A DNA stretch of 64,000 nt from G963666705 sp963666705 (GCA_963666705.2 CAXXKO010000030.1:234497-298496), one strand, 5' to 3'. Positions 54,073 through 63,390 are shown, counted from the stretch's first letter. Notes: generated by a model not told the origin, from the letters alone. Translations and numbers: made by a program.

Positions 54073-54554
54073 AGTTTCTGTTTTTCGCGCCGCCGCCTGC
54101 GCTTCATGCCGGCCACGTTTTCATCTGTAACGCGCCGCCAATCGTTGGTCGGTGGCGCACCATCGCGGTGGGCGTAGAAGGTCAGAGTGAAGACGCTTGG
54201 CTTATTCGTCATGTTATACCGGCCGCCGTGCTCGACGTGGATCAGGCCCAGGCCTTCAGCTTCTGCGATCGCAGCCGGGACCTCTGAACGAGTGAGGCCG
54301 TACGCGACGAGCTGATCGTAGGTCGCCATCAGAGCGCCGTTTTTACGACCGGCGTGGTTCGCGCTCTCGACGAGCAAAAAGTCGACGAGCTTGCGTGTGT
54401 TAATGCCCATCGACCGCCAGGCTGCGCTCATCAACATCTGCGTCGTCAGCCAAGACCACGATTCGCCCTCTGGTGGCCACCGCAGCTTGGCCGCCCTGCC
54501 AGAGAGCCTCCCGGAACTCCGACCCGTGGCGTCCGGCCTGCCGTCGCGGGCCAT
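53997..54554 (-). CDS. Phage-region winged-helix-like protein
   Basis: 185 residues (an upstream ATG at 54578 is also possible). WPPEGESWSWLTTQMLMSAA, then RSMGINTRKLVDFLLVESAN, then a helix-turn-helix-like stretch LVAYGLTRSEVPAAIAEAEG followed by LGLIHVEHGGRYNMTNKPS. This plan is common in alphaproteobacterial prophages next to replication genes, with no defined role; DNA binding is inferred. Confidence 0.6.
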   Translation of the reverse strand: MARDGRPDATGRSSGRLSGRAAKLRWPPEGESWSWLTTQMLMSAAWRSMGINTRKLVDFLLVESANHAGRKNGALMATYDQLVAYGLTRSEVPAAIAEAEGLGLIHVEHGGRYNMTNKPSVFTLTFYAHRDGAPPTNDWRRVTDENVAGMKRRRRREKQKLMSKSRTTVVRKVALRSIPGGKVDT

Positions 54555-54721
54555 GATTACGCCCCCCCGCCGTGCCATGCAGCGACGCGGCGATGACCGC
54601 GCCGGAGCGGCAGGCGGGTTGCGACGATAGGGCAGCTAGTGGTATGTGGAGACATCGGCTGCACCTCTTCGGTTGTGGGTGGTCCGCGTCGCCAAACGCG
54701 GCTCGTCGATGAAAAGAAATC

Positions 54722-54755
54722 AGCGCCGCCCGGCATTTCGCATCCGGGCGGCGCT
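54722..54755 (-). terminator. Rho-independent terminator
   Basis: A perfect 12-bp stem AGCGCCGCCCGG with a 10-base loop, followed on the minus strand by GATTTCTTTTC; it lies just past the stop at 54763. Confidence 0.75.
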
Positions 54756-54762
54756 TTCATTT

Positions 54763-55074
54763 TCAGGTGCCGGTCCATCGCGCGGCCATTACCATGCTCG
54801 AGGGCGCGTGCTCGGCGATCCACTCTTGCCGGCTCGGAAACCAGTCGCGGAAACGGGCTGGGAGCTGTGCGAGTGCGCAAGTCGCGCCGGGGGATACCTC
54901 GATACCCTTCTCCCGCAAGATGCGAAGTACCACAGCCTTTTGGTCCGAGATGAAGGCGACGGACTGCCATCCGGCCACGCCCTTGCGCCGATGCCGCCTC
55001 ATGATCATCCATTGAAGCTCGTCGTACCCGAGCGCCCAACGGTTGTTGAGGCGGAGGAAAACTTTGTCGACCAT
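54763..55074 (-). CDS. Hypothetical phage-region protein
   Basis: 103 residues from ATG 55074, whose first base overlaps the stop of the AlpA-like gene (TGATG), so the two are coupled. NNRWALGYDELQWMIMRRHR and VAFISDQKAVVLRILREKGI followed by GDWFPSRQEW-like residues (RFRDWFPSRQEWIAEH). It is basic and tryptophan-rich; no family recognised. Confidence 0.6.
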   Translation of the reverse strand: MVDKVFLRLNNRWALGYDELQWMIMRRHRRKGVAGWQSVAFISDQKAVVLRILREKGIEVSPGATCALAQLPARFRDWFPSRQEWIAEHAPSSMVMAARWTGT

Positions 55075-55361
55075 CAGGCGACGGCCCGCTCGCACCGCCA
55101 CTGGATCACTTCCGAGAGCAACCACCCGCCACGGTTTGGCGACAATATTCGTCGGCCTGGAAACTTGCCCTGTTTTTCAAGCCGCCAACGAGTCGTTCGG
55201 GAGAGCGAGGTGATTGCCTTGCATTCGGCCTCGCCTATGAAGCGATCGATCCAGGCGTTCTCGCCTACAAATGGATTGACCGAACCCGAGTTATGGCCAA
55301 TGCCGGGTTCGGGCGACAGCTCCGCGCCAACCTCCAGCTCTTCGCGCATGTGCTCTGGCAT
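55074..55361 (-). CDS. AlpA-like phage transcriptional regulator
   Basis: 95 residues. The C-terminal half is an excisionase/AlpA-type winged helix: ITSLSRTTRWRLEKQGKFPG then RRILSPNRGGWLLSEVIQWR. The N-terminal GIGHNSGSVNPF motif is widespread in alphaproteobacterial phage proteins. Such regulators control integrase or excision genes. It heads the minus-strand operon and lies next to the iteron cluster. Confidence 0.75.
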   Translation of the reverse strand: MPEHMREELEVGAELSPEPGIGHNSGSVNPFVGENAWIDRFIGEAECKAITSLSRTTRWRLEKQGKFPGRRILSPNRGGWLLSEVIQWRCERAVA

Positions 55362-55440
55362 TCCGCCCTCCGGGGTTCATAGCAGTGCTACTCGTCACGG
55401 ACGACGGAGGCATGTCTGGGGCGCAATCGCAAAATATTCG

Positions 55441-55541
55441 CGAATTACCGGCGAATTATCGACATGGCTTTCATTTGATTTCAGTGAGTTAGTTGGGTAA
55501 TTACCGGCGAATTACCGACATCGTTACCGGCGAATTACCGG
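55441..55541. promoter_or_regulatory. Iteron-like cluster of CGAATTACCGG
   Basis: Six copies or near copies of an 11-mer (55441, 55452, about 55497, 55508, about 55520, 55531), arranged as three adjacent pairs at 11-bp spacing. They lie between the AlpA-like gene and the stop of the next gene. Likely operators or replication iterons. Confidence 0.65.
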
Positions 55542-55560
55542 CGCGACTTAGTATCCATAA
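55535..55560 (-). pseudogene. Hypothetical protein C-terminus (cut by IS1595)
   Basis: Completes the gene that starts at 57481: after removal of IS1595 the end reads SEIMDTKSRR and stop. Confidence 0.6.
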
Positions 55561-56635
55561 CGTCCCTATCCGGTTAAGGCAGGTCGTGCGCCCTGGGGTT
55601 GCAAGCCGTGGATCAACTGGCGGTATGTGATGGTTGGCCGGGCCATGGCGCGGCTCAGGACGAAGTCGCCGAGGTCGTCGATCCGCCGGCGGCGGTTGAA
55701 GCGATAGGCCCATTCCCGGCCATAGCGCGGCAAGTGCTTGGCGCTGACGCCATGGTAAGTGCCGTTGAGCCAGGTCTTGAGGTTGCTGAACAGGACGTGG
55801 ATGATCGGCATCTGCGTCTCGGCGTTCTTGCCTTGGCCTTGGACGGTGGGCTGGTGCCGGTAGACGGCGCCGAGCCCGGCATAGCCCTTGAAATCGTCGG
55901 TCAGCAGGCGCGCGCCCGGCGTCACGGCGGCCCGCACGAAGCCGCCGAGCTGCTCGGCATTGGCCCGGGGCAGGATGGCAAGCCGCGCCCGGCCGGCGAC
56001 GAAGCCGCTGCCCTCGACCCCCTTGCCCGGCGCCACCGCCACCTTCTCCACCGCCAGCACGAGCAGGCTCTTGTTGGCATTGGCCATCCCGCGGCCCCGG
56101 CTCTCGGGCTTGCCGCGCCCGCCGTAGTAGCTCTCATCGACCTCGACCATGCCGTCCAGCAACGCATCCGGCCGCTCCGCCAAGCCATGGCGCAGCTTGT
56201 GAGCCATCAGCCATGCGGTCTCATAGCGAAGCCCCAGCTCGCGCGCCAGGAACAGGGCCGAGACCCCGCGCTTGTCCCGCCCCATCAACCACGCCGCCAG
56301 GAACCATTTGGGCAACGGTGTGCGGGTGCGGTGGAAGATGGTTCCCGCCGTCACCGACTCTTGACGACCGCAAGCCGCGCATTCGAAGACGCGCGCCCGC
56401 GCCTTGTGCCGATAGCCCCGCCGGTGCCCGCAGCGGGCGCACGCAAACCCAGACGGCCAGCGTCGATCCGCCAAGGCCAGGATGCACGATTCCTCGTCTC
56501 GGTAGCGCTCTTGGAACGTCAACAAGCCGCTCATGCCCTGTCTCCCGACCAATCCTCAGAGGCGGGAACAGTACACCCTTAGAGCGAACATATAAAGAAC
56601 ACTCGGTCGCTACCTGCATTAACCGGATAGGGACG
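55561..56635 (-). mobile_element. IS1595-family element copy 3
   Basis: Same ends as the other copies; the 8-bp duplication ATCCATAA lies at 55553-55560 and 56636-56643. Confidence 0.93.
55566..56534 (-). CDS. IS1595-family transposase copy 3
   Basis: Intact, with normal C-terminus (LIHGLQPQGARPALTG) and the zinc ribbon and DDE motifs of the family. ATG 56534. Confidence 0.92.
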   Translation of the reverse strand: MSGLLTFQERYRDEESCILALADRRWPSGFACARCGHRRGYRHKARARVFECAACGRQESVTAGTIFHRTRTPLPKWFLAAWLMGRDKRGVSALFLARELGLRYETAWLMAHKLRHGLAERPDALLDGMVEVDESYYGGRGKPESRGRGMANANKSLLVLAVEKVAVAPGKGVEGSGFVAGRARLAILPRANAEQLGGFVRAAVTPGARLLTDDFKGYAGLGAVYRHQPTVQGQGKNAETQMPIIHVLFSNLKTWLNGTYHGVSAKHLPRYGREWAYRFNRRRRIDDLGDFVLSRAMARPTITYRQLIHGLQPQGARPALTG

Positions 56636-57481
56636 ATCCATAATCTCGGAGCGTACCTTTTTAATCGCAGACTCCAAAGTGGACCGCTTTGGAATTTTCT
56701 TCACATAGTGCTTCGCTAACCACGTCCGTGCGAATGTGTCCAAATCTTTCAGAGTGGCCTCATCCAAGTCGCCGGGGTGCTTCTCGTCGTACCATTCAAG
56801 GCAGCGTTTCAAATGCGCTCGATACGGACCCGGCTTCCGACCGCCCTTCCGCTTCGCCTTGTCCATCTCACGCGCGCCCTCGCCATCGGGAGCCGATGTT
56901 TTGGGTCCGGGCGACTGCGTCTCCGCGGTATCGACCGAGGACGGCGGTTCAGTTGATACCGCCGATTCTCCGCCACTGCCATTAAAGTAGCCGTCCAGTT
57001 CATCGCTCCCGACCACAACAACGTGGTCCTCTGGGATATCGATTTCGGCCCAAGACACCTTGCTGGCGCAAATATCGAACTCGCAGTTCCTGGCGTACCA
57101 ACAGCGTCCCGGAACCGCTATCCGCTGCCCATCCATGTTGCAATAAACGACCGCAGTAAGTCGCTCCTTGTAGAATGCTTCCGACAGTACTGACATGACA
57201 TGCTGACACCGTTCCCAGGTCTCATAGTCACGCACCTGGCGCTTGGCAATCACTAGGTGTATCTCGCTAGGCGGGGTCCCCTCATTGAGACGTTTCGCCG
57301 TTGCCGATTCCGCTCGAATCAACAACGTGCCCCACACCGAGGATGGCTCTTCCTCGGGCTGTTCGAGACTCGCAAGTTCCGCCGGTGTCAATCTGTGATG
57401 TTTCGCTCTGAGGAGGAATAGGTGCCAACGTTCTGCGTCATCAAGCTGTGCCGCGGCATTCGCGTCGCCAACGTCGTGCAC
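56636..57481 (-). pseudogene. Hypothetical protein, main part (3' end cut by IS1595)
   Basis: About 280 residues from GTG 57481. The front (ERWHLFLLRAKHHRLTPAEL) is helical; the middle has SEIHLVIAKRQVRDYETWER and FDICASKVSWAEIDIPEDHV, beta-rich; a polar linker leads to a basic tail (KRKGGRKPGPYRAHLKRCLE) that could bind DNA. The insertion only alters the last few residues. No function assigned. Confidence 0.6.
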
Positions 57482-57526
57482 GTTTGAACGTCACCGACTC
57501 TACCGGCACGATGTCGCTCAATGCCG

Positions 57527-58170
57527 AGTAGGTCCGGGGAATTGCACCCCGAGCCCCTCACAGAACCGGACGTGATACTCTCGCATCATCCGGCTCATGC
57601 CATCGCACGAAGGCTGCCGCCTTCCGCTGAACAATAGGGCTCCTCCCGGCATTCCGGTTGGCCCAAGTTCAACGGCGATGACCTGCCCCCTTCGCTCCAA
57701 CTCCATTACAGAGCCTTCATCACTACTACGAGGCAGTCCGCCCCTCTCCGGCGCATCGGTACTTTCGGCCTCGCGGTGGTAGCCGCTTGCGCCTTTTCCC
57801 TTGGCATCGCCGGCCAGGTTCTCACGTTCCGTACAAAAGCCTGGTTGAGCTTCGCGCCACCTACATGCCGGATGCCGTTCGGGCAGCATCCAGGTCAGCC
57901 CCCGAACTAGTCCCGGAAGAATGGCTAGCCCCCGGTTTTGACATCGTCTAATCCGCTTTCGACACTTCAGCAGTGGTTCGCTTGCGCTCGCCTCTCTCAA
58001 CCGTGCTTGCCGGGATCATCGTCCCGACTTTTCCGCAACGCTCACCACCATGGCTTTTGACCACAGCAGCTTGCGGTAGCTTGGGATCAGCTCCTGATCG
58101 CCGAACCCGAAGGGCCCTCCTTCATCTCTCGTACAGTTGCGCAGCGCCGTTTGGACGGTGGTGTCGCAAG
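57527..58170 (-). mobile_element. Group II intron remnant without RT gene, 5'-truncated by IS256
   Basis: A 34-nt domain V lies at 57563-57596 (minus GAGCCGGATGATGCGAGAGT... ending CCGGTTC), followed by a domain VI-like hairpin GGGGTGCAATTCCCC and a plausible 3' end near 57527. Upstream sequence resembles intron domains I-III (GGAGAGGGGCGGACTGCC, AGTGATGAAGGCTC). There is no reverse transcriptase ORF between. Confidence 0.75.
57563..57596 (-). ncRNA. Group II intron domain V
   Basis: Begins GAGCCGGATG and closes CGTCCGGTTC, forming the long stem with a GAGA-capped inner helix; the length is exactly 34 nt. Confidence 0.8.
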
Positions 58171-59534
58171 GTTGGTGGAAAATTGGAGAACTGGCGTAAA
58201 CTCCTGATTGTAAAACATTCAGAAAGGCGGTGTGCAGCCGCCGAAAGGAGCTTACGCCATGAAACATCTTACGGCATCGACGTCGCCCAGTCCATTTTCC
58301 GGTGAGAATTGGTTCGATCCCCTGGAGGATGCGATCCGCTTTCGCGTCCGCGCCTTCATCGAGGCTGTGGTGGCGGAGGAAGCGCAAGCGGCGCTGGGCG
58401 GCCGTGCGCGCTATCAACGCAGCGGCGCGCCCAAGGGTTATCGCAACGGCCACCGGCATCGGCAGCTTGTCGGCACCTTCGGAGCGCTGACGGTTTCGCT
58501 CCCCCGCGTCCGCCTGCTCGATGGGGATGGCGGTGAGAAGGAATGGCGGAGCCAGACCATCCAGGCCTACAAGCGGCTGACCAAACGGGCCGAGGCGATT
58601 ATCGCCAATACGTACCTTGCCGGCACCAACACGCGCCGTGTCCGCCGAGCGCTGGCCGGCCTGTTCGGGGGCAAGGTCGGCAAGGACGCGGTGAGCCGCG
58701 CCTGGCGCAAGGTAAAGACCGACTGGGAGAGCTGGCAGGCTCGGGACTTGTCGGGCGAGGACATTGTCCGGCTGATCCTGGATGGCACCGGCGTCAAGGC
58801 GCGCCTTGATGGGCGAGTGCTGTCAATCCCGCTGCTGGTCGTGCTTGGGGTGCGGCGGGACGGCCAGAAGGTTCTGCTCGCGGTCAAGAACATGGGCGGG
58901 GAGACCGAGGCGGCCTGGCGCCATGTCCTGGAGGACCTTCTCGGCCGTGGCCTGAAGGCGCCGGAGCTTCTGATCGTAGACGGCGGCAAGGGCCTGGAGG
59001 CGGCGCTGGCCAGCCTGTGGAGCGATATTCCGGTGCAGCGCTGCACGGTGCACAAGGAGCGCAACCTCCTCGCCCATGCGCCGAAGGCGTTGCACGACGA
59101 GGTCAAGGCCGACTACACCGACATGATGTACGCCGAAAACGCCGAGCAAGTGCGCAAGAAGCGCAAGGCCTTCCTGGCCAAGTGGCGGCTCCGCTGCCGG
59201 GGCGTGGCGGACAGCCTGGAAGAGGCGGGGGAGCGGCTGTTCACCTTCCTGCGCTATCCGCCGCAGCAATGGAAGTCCTTGCGGACCACCAACGCCATCG
59301 AACGCCTGCACGGGGAATTCAAGCGCCGGGTGAAGACCCAATGCGCACTACCCAACGCGGAAACGGCGGCCATGCTGTTCTGGGCCTTGATGGCCTCGGG
59401 GCAGATCACCATGCGCCGCGTCGGTGGCTGGCAAACACTCGACCAAGCGCCGGTCAAGAAGCCGATTGACCTCGCCGCCTGATTGAGCAACCGATCGTGA
59501 TCGGGAGCTACGCCAAAAACCAATTTCCACCAAC
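58171..59534 (+). mobile_element. IS256-family element type C
   Basis: Inverted ends GTTGGTGGAAAATTGG and the complement of CCAATTTCCACCAAC. The flanks (GTCGCAAG and TATCGGAC) do not match, so no target duplication remains; it truncates the group II intron. Confidence 0.85.
58259..59482 (+). CDS. IS256-family transposase (type C)
   Basis: 407 residues from ATG 58259 with AAAGGAG upstream. LILDGTGVKARLDGRV (first Asp), LLIVDGGKGLEAALASLW (second) and TTNAIERLHGEFKRRVKT (Glu) are the DDE residues; VQRCTVHKERNLLAHAP is the family signature. Intact. Confidence 0.93.
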   Translation: MKHLTASTSPSPFSGENWFDPLEDAIRFRVRAFIEAVVAEEAQAALGGRARYQRSGAPKGYRNGHRHRQLVGTFGALTVSLPRVRLLDGDGGEKEWRSQTIQAYKRLTKRAEAIIANTYLAGTNTRRVRRALAGLFGGKVGKDAVSRAWRKVKTDWESWQARDLSGEDIVRLILDGTGVKARLDGRVLSIPLLVVLGVRRDGQKVLLAVKNMGGETEAAWRHVLEDLLGRGLKAPELLIVDGGKGLEAALASLWSDIPVQRCTVHKERNLLAHAPKALHDEVKADYTDMMYAENAEQVRKKRKAFLAKWRLRCRGVADSLEEAGERLFTFLRYPPQQWKSLRTTNAIERLHGEFKRRVKTQCALPNAETAAMLFWALMASGQITMRRVGGWQTLDQAPVKKPIDLAA

Positions 59535-59555
59535 TATCGGACACGACCGAAACTA

Positions 59556-60251
59556 ATGCCGAACAAGTCACCGCGTGTCACCGTCTGGAATGAGTTCTAC
59601 GTTGAGAGAGAGGACGACGCAGCCCGCAAGGCTTATCCCTCGGGGATACATGCCGCCGTTCGCGATGGGCTTGTCGAACACGGCGTGACGGATGTGGCGA
59701 CGGCCACATTCGATGAACCACAACACGGTTTAACTACGGCGGTTCTTGACCGAACCGACGTGCTGGTTTGGTGGGGGCATCGCCGCCATGAGGAGTTCGA
59801 TTCCGCCTTAGTTGAAGACCTCAAGGCGCGGATATGGGCGGGCATGGGTTTGCTCGTCCTTCACTCGGGACACTTCTCGAAAATCTTCAGGGCGCTGATG
59901 GGAACACGCAGCGACACACCGGTTTGGAACGAGGACGGCGAAACTGAACGAATATGGGTCATCGCCCCGGAACACCCAATCGCATCGGGATTGGGCCGCT
60001 CCTTCGAAATTCCTAGGGAAGAAATGTACGGCGAGCCCATGGAGCTGCCGAGGCCAGATCAACTAATCTTCATAAGCTGGTTTGATAGTGGCGAAGTATT
60101 CAGGTCCGGGCTGACGTGGCAGCGGGGGCGGGGCAGGGTCTTCTACTTCAGGCCCGGCCACGAAAGCTTTCCCACATACTACATACCCGAGGTCAAGCGG
60201 GTGATCGCAAATGGTGTCCGTTGGGCGGCTGAGCCTAAGCAGGATCTGTGA
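59556..60251 (+). CDS. ThuA-domain protein (trehalose/sugar utilisation type)
   Basis: 231 residues of the ThuA class I glutamine-amidotransferase-like fold. Blocks are VTVWNEFYVERED, LDRTDVLVWWGHRRHEEFD, MGLLVLHSGHFSKIFRALMG and VFYFRPGHESFPTYYIPEVK. Members accompany sugar transporters and help convert 3-keto or other modified disaccharides. It is convergent with the transporter operon that follows, and the first base of the gene lies only 21 bp from IS256. Confidence 0.85.
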   Translation: MPNKSPRVTVWNEFYVEREDDAARKAYPSGIHAAVRDGLVEHGVTDVATATFDEPQHGLTTAVLDRTDVLVWWGHRRHEEFDSALVEDLKARIWAGMGLLVLHSGHFSKIFRALMGTRSDTPVWNEDGETERIWVIAPEHPIASGLGRSFEIPREEMYGEPMELPRPDQLIFISWFDSGEVFRSGLTWQRGRGRVFYFRPGHESFPTYYIPEVKRVIANGVRWAAEPKQDL

Positions 60252-60266
60252 GAGTGAGCGGCCGGT

Positions 60267-61085
60267 TCATTCCTTTATCGCCCCGAATGTCAGGCCACGA
60301 ACCAAGTGACGATGTGAAAAGATCGCGAACAGGACGACGGGGATCATGATGCCCATAGCTCCGGCTGCCGATAGCGACCAGTAGGTAATGTCTTCTCCTC
60401 CGTACTCGGCAATGGCGACCGGCAGTGGTTTTGTCTTTGATCCGGTCAGTATGAGAGCCAATAGAAACTCATTATAGGCCAGCAGCAGGCTGAACATCAT
60501 CGTAACCGTTAATCCGGGTCGCACCAAAGGTAGGACGATGAGAAAGAATACCTGCCAGTGGTTGCAGCCGTCCAACCTAGCCGATTCATCAAGTTCAACC
60601 GGTACGTCGACGAAAAAACTGCGCATCAACCAAATGGTGAACGGCTGGTTCAGAGCGATTAGCGCCAGAACCATGACGATATATGTGTCGACCAGCCGCA
60701 GAAAGGTTGCCATCAGAAAGAAGGGGATTGCCAGCAGTATCGGGGGCAGCATCCGCGTGGCTAAGAGACCGAATAGAATCAACCGCATTCTTGGCGTCTG
60801 CAGGCGCGAGAGCGCGTAAGCCGCAAGGGTACCGATCGGAACGGAAATGCCGACAACCGAGATCGAGATAATCAGACTGTTAATGAGGAAACGCCAGAAC
60901 TCCTTCGGCACCCAGACCTCGTAGTGAAACTCCCATGTCGGGGTGAAGATGAGCGTCGGTGGAATCGAAAACGCGTCGACAGGCTGCTTGATCGATATGA
61001 GGAATGCCCAGATGATCGGTGTGAGGTTGAGCACTGTGAAGACGCACAGGGCTAGGAACAGACCAAGGTGCCTCCTGTTCATCAT
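60267..61085 (-). CDS. Sugar ABC transporter permease, MalG type
   Basis: 272 residues with six hydrophobic segments, the first LFLALCVFTVLNLTPIIWAF. The EAA loop contacting the ATPase is ELDESARLDGCNHWQVFFLI followed by VLPLVRPG. The ATG at 61085 overlaps the stop of the upstream permease gene (TGATG), so the pair is translationally coupled. Confidence 0.92.
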   Translation of the reverse strand: MMNRRHLGLFLALCVFTVLNLTPIIWAFLISIKQPVDAFSIPPTLIFTPTWEFHYEVWVPKEFWRFLINSLIISISVVGISVPIGTLAAYALSRLQTPRMRLILFGLLATRMLPPILLAIPFFLMATFLRLVDTYIVMVLALIALNQPFTIWLMRSFFVDVPVELDESARLDGCNHWQVFFLIVLPLVRPGLTVTMMFSLLLAYNEFLLALILTGSKTKPLPVAIAEYGGEDITYWSLSAAGAMGIMIPVVLFAIFSHRHLVRGLTFGAIKE

Positions 61086-61954
61086 CAGAAGCGCGCATCT
61101 TCCTTGCGATACATCAGCAGGATGACGACGACGACCATCATCGCAATGATGAGCATCGTCAGCACACCCACGGTCGACGCGCGACCGATTTCTAGCGCAC
61201 GGAAAGCCAGTCGGTAGGTGAACATCGTGATCGTCTCCGTGGCGCTTCCCGGTCCACCGCTTGTTAGAACGTAAACGGTGTCGAAGAACCGAAAGGAATC
61301 CATAAGTCGGATCACGACCACGAAGAGTATAACGGGACGCAAAGTCGGAAGGATGATGTGCCAGAGGAGTCGCCAGCCCGATGCGCCGTCGATCGACGCC
61401 GCTTCGAGAATTGTCCTGTTCATGCTCTGGAGTCCGGCGTAGAGGACCAACATGGTGAAGGGCATGAACTTCCAAGTCTCAGCGAGGATGACGCTGATGA
61501 CAGCCCATTGGGGATCGCCCAGCCAATCAGGCGGGTGAAATCCCGCGGCCGCAAGTGTCGAATCCAACAATCCCCACCGGCCGACGAATACCCAGCGCAA
61601 CAGCAGCGCTGCCACGACCGGCGTGATGACATGTGGCAAGAAGTTCAGGATAGTAAACGACCTGACACCGTGGCTCCCATAGTACAACGCTAGCGCGATC
61701 ATCAGCCCAAGCACGAATTCCAGCGCAACGCCGGAAAACGCGATCAGTACGGTCGTGGCCAGCGCACGCCACAATCGCCGGTCCGACAGAAGCACCGCGT
61801 AGTTGTCGAGACCGACAAAGGAACGGTCAGGCGAGGCTAAGTGGAACTCAAAGAAGCTGACATACACGGCGTATCCAATCGGATACGCGAGTACGACGGA
61901 GAGTAGAAGAAGGCTGGGAACGAGGAACCAGTAGAGCCCGTTTCGCCCGGCCAC
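61085..61954 (-). CDS. Sugar ABC transporter permease, MalF type
   Basis: 289 residues, six membrane segments (for example WFLVPSLLLLSVVLAYPIGY). The EAA loop is ILEAASIDGASGWRLLWHII followed by LPTLRP. It partners with the MalG-type permease and the binding protein just upstream. No ABC ATPase gene is adjacent in the window; a shared ATPase may serve it. Confidence 0.92.
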   Translation of the reverse strand: MAGRNGLYWFLVPSLLLLSVVLAYPIGYAVYVSFFEFHLASPDRSFVGLDNYAVLLSDRRLWRALATTVLIAFSGVALEFVLGLMIALALYYGSHGVRSFTILNFLPHVITPVVAALLLRWVFVGRWGLLDSTLAAAGFHPPDWLGDPQWAVISVILAETWKFMPFTMLVLYAGLQSMNRTILEAASIDGASGWRLLWHIILPTLRPVILFVVVIRLMDSFRFFDTVYVLTSGGPGSATETITMFTYRLAFRALEIGRASTVGVLTMLIIAMMVVVVILLMYRKEDARF

Positions 61955-61988
61955 CGTTCATTCCAAGCCTTCTTCGACAGGTTGGTTC

Positions 61989-63242
61989 TTACTGATAGTA
62001 TCCACGTCTGCGGAGGATATCCTCCACTTCCGCCGCCAATGCGTCGAGTGTTTCCTTCACAGGAGCATCTCCGGCGACTGTATCGTGGATCTGTCGCGTA
62101 ATTATATCGCCCAATTGGAGGAATTCGGGCAAGCTCGGAAACGGCTTCGCCACCTGTATCGTCTCCAGCGCGGCCGGGTAGAACCGGTACTGCTCCTGGA
62201 GTTCCGGGTCACCAAGCAGGGAATTCCTGGGCGGGAATCCGACACCCGCACCCCCCCGCATGCTTTCCTTCTCGATGGCGGTCATCAGCATCAGAAACAG
62301 CAGATCGGGGTCCGTTTCAGAAAAGGCGCTGATTGCGAAACCGTCCACGGCGAGACGTGAACCACCGCCGGGCGGGACCGCCCATTCAATCTTGCCCACC
62401 ACTTTCGACTTGGCCGGATCGTCCATTGCAGCGGCGCGGGAGAACCACTGCAGGCCCATGACCGCCAAGTCCTGCTGGAAGCTTATCATAGCCTCGTCGT
62501 TGGCATGGGATGTGAAGCCCGGTGGCGCATATTTGGCGGTTTCCCGCATTGCTTCGATCGCCCGCACCCCTTCAGGGCTGTTGAAGGCCGGTTTCCATTC
62601 TTCGTCGAACCAAGCGGCGCCGTGCGCGTTCATGTACCAGTGCGTCTCGTTGAGCGCGGCGTCGACGGGCTTCAGGCTAAAGGTCGTGCCGGCGCGCCCG
62701 TCAGTGTTAAACTTGGCGGCCGCGGTGTGGTACTCGTCGAATGTTCTTGGTGACTCCAGGCCCGCCTCTTCGAAAAGGTCGGATCTGTAGAAAAAAAACA
62801 TCGAGTTGAAGTACATCGGCACAGCATAAAGCTTGCCTTCGAATCTGAAAGCTTCCAGCACCGAATCCGGTATATCCCCTAGATCGTACTCACTCGTGTA
62901 CTTTATCCACAGATCATCGAGCGGGAGTAGCCACCCTGCCTTGGCGTACTGTTTCACCAGCGGGTCGTTCACGTAGAGAAGATCGATGTCATCCGAACCG
63001 GACGATAGGGTGATCATCTCTTTTTCGACGACAGCATCGTAGTTGGTGAGTGTGGAAGTGACGTCAACGCCGGGAATGGCGGTCTCGATCTTCGACACAT
63101 AGTATTCATTAGCCGGGTTCCGGTCGCCCACAAGATTCACGGTCTGTGCTGCTGCGATCTGCGAGAACCCGATGAGAGAGACGACCGCCACGATCGCAAT
63201 GATACGTGGCCGTCGAACGCAAGGCGCGAGAGCATCTGGCAT
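61989..63242 (-). CDS. Sugar ABC transporter substrate-binding protein
   Basis: 417 residues from ATG 63242, chosen because GGAGG lies 8 bases upstream; longer in-frame starts exist. A signal peptide (PRIIAIVAVVSLIGFSQIAA, cleavage near AAAQ) precedes a family-1 solute-binding fold: DIDLLYVNDPLVKQYAKAGW, LYAVPMYFNSMFFFYRSDLF and EWAVPPGGGSRLAVDGFAIS. It feeds the two permeases downstream; with ThuA nearby, a disaccharide or polyol ligand is plausible. Confidence 0.92.
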   Translation of the reverse strand: MPDALAPCVRRPRIIAIVAVVSLIGFSQIAAAQTVNLVGDRNPANEYYVSKIETAIPGVDVTSTLTNYDAVVEKEMITLSSGSDDIDLLYVNDPLVKQYAKAGWLLPLDDLWIKYTSEYDLGDIPDSVLEAFRFEGKLYAVPMYFNSMFFFYRSDLFEEAGLESPRTFDEYHTAAAKFNTDGRAGTTFSLKPVDAALNETHWYMNAHGAAWFDEEWKPAFNSPEGVRAIEAMRETAKYAPPGFTSHANDEAMISFQQDLAVMGLQWFSRAAAMDDPAKSKVVGKIEWAVPPGGGSRLAVDGFAISAFSETDPDLLFLMLMTAIEKESMRGGAGVGFPPRNSLLGDPELQEQYRFYPAALETIQVAKPFPSLPEFLQLGDIITRQIHDTVAGDAPVKETLDALAAEVEDILRRRGYYQ

Positions 63243-63390
63243 ATCTAAGTCCTCCATTGCGGTTATTGCCCAGTGAATCAACGCCGCTTGATGGCGGTTG
63301 TTGCCAAGCCGCCTAGCAGCCCCTAGCGTCAAAATAGTGTATCAGTTTTGTCGATTGTCGTCAACCGGCCATTGTCGACAGGCTTACCAG
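63243..63390. promoter_or_regulatory. Upstream region of the sugar transporter operon
   Basis: No gene; must hold the operon promoter, though no clear -35/-10 pair stands out. The right part abuts an IS end. Confidence 0.35.

Noticed and set aside
55441..55541. CRISPR array
   Set aside because: Units are 11 bp, directly abutting in pairs, with no spacers of CRISPR size and no cas genes nearby.
57518..58000. Minus-strand 160-codon ORF
   Set aside because: It reads through group II intron domains including domain V, so it is structured RNA and not a protein.
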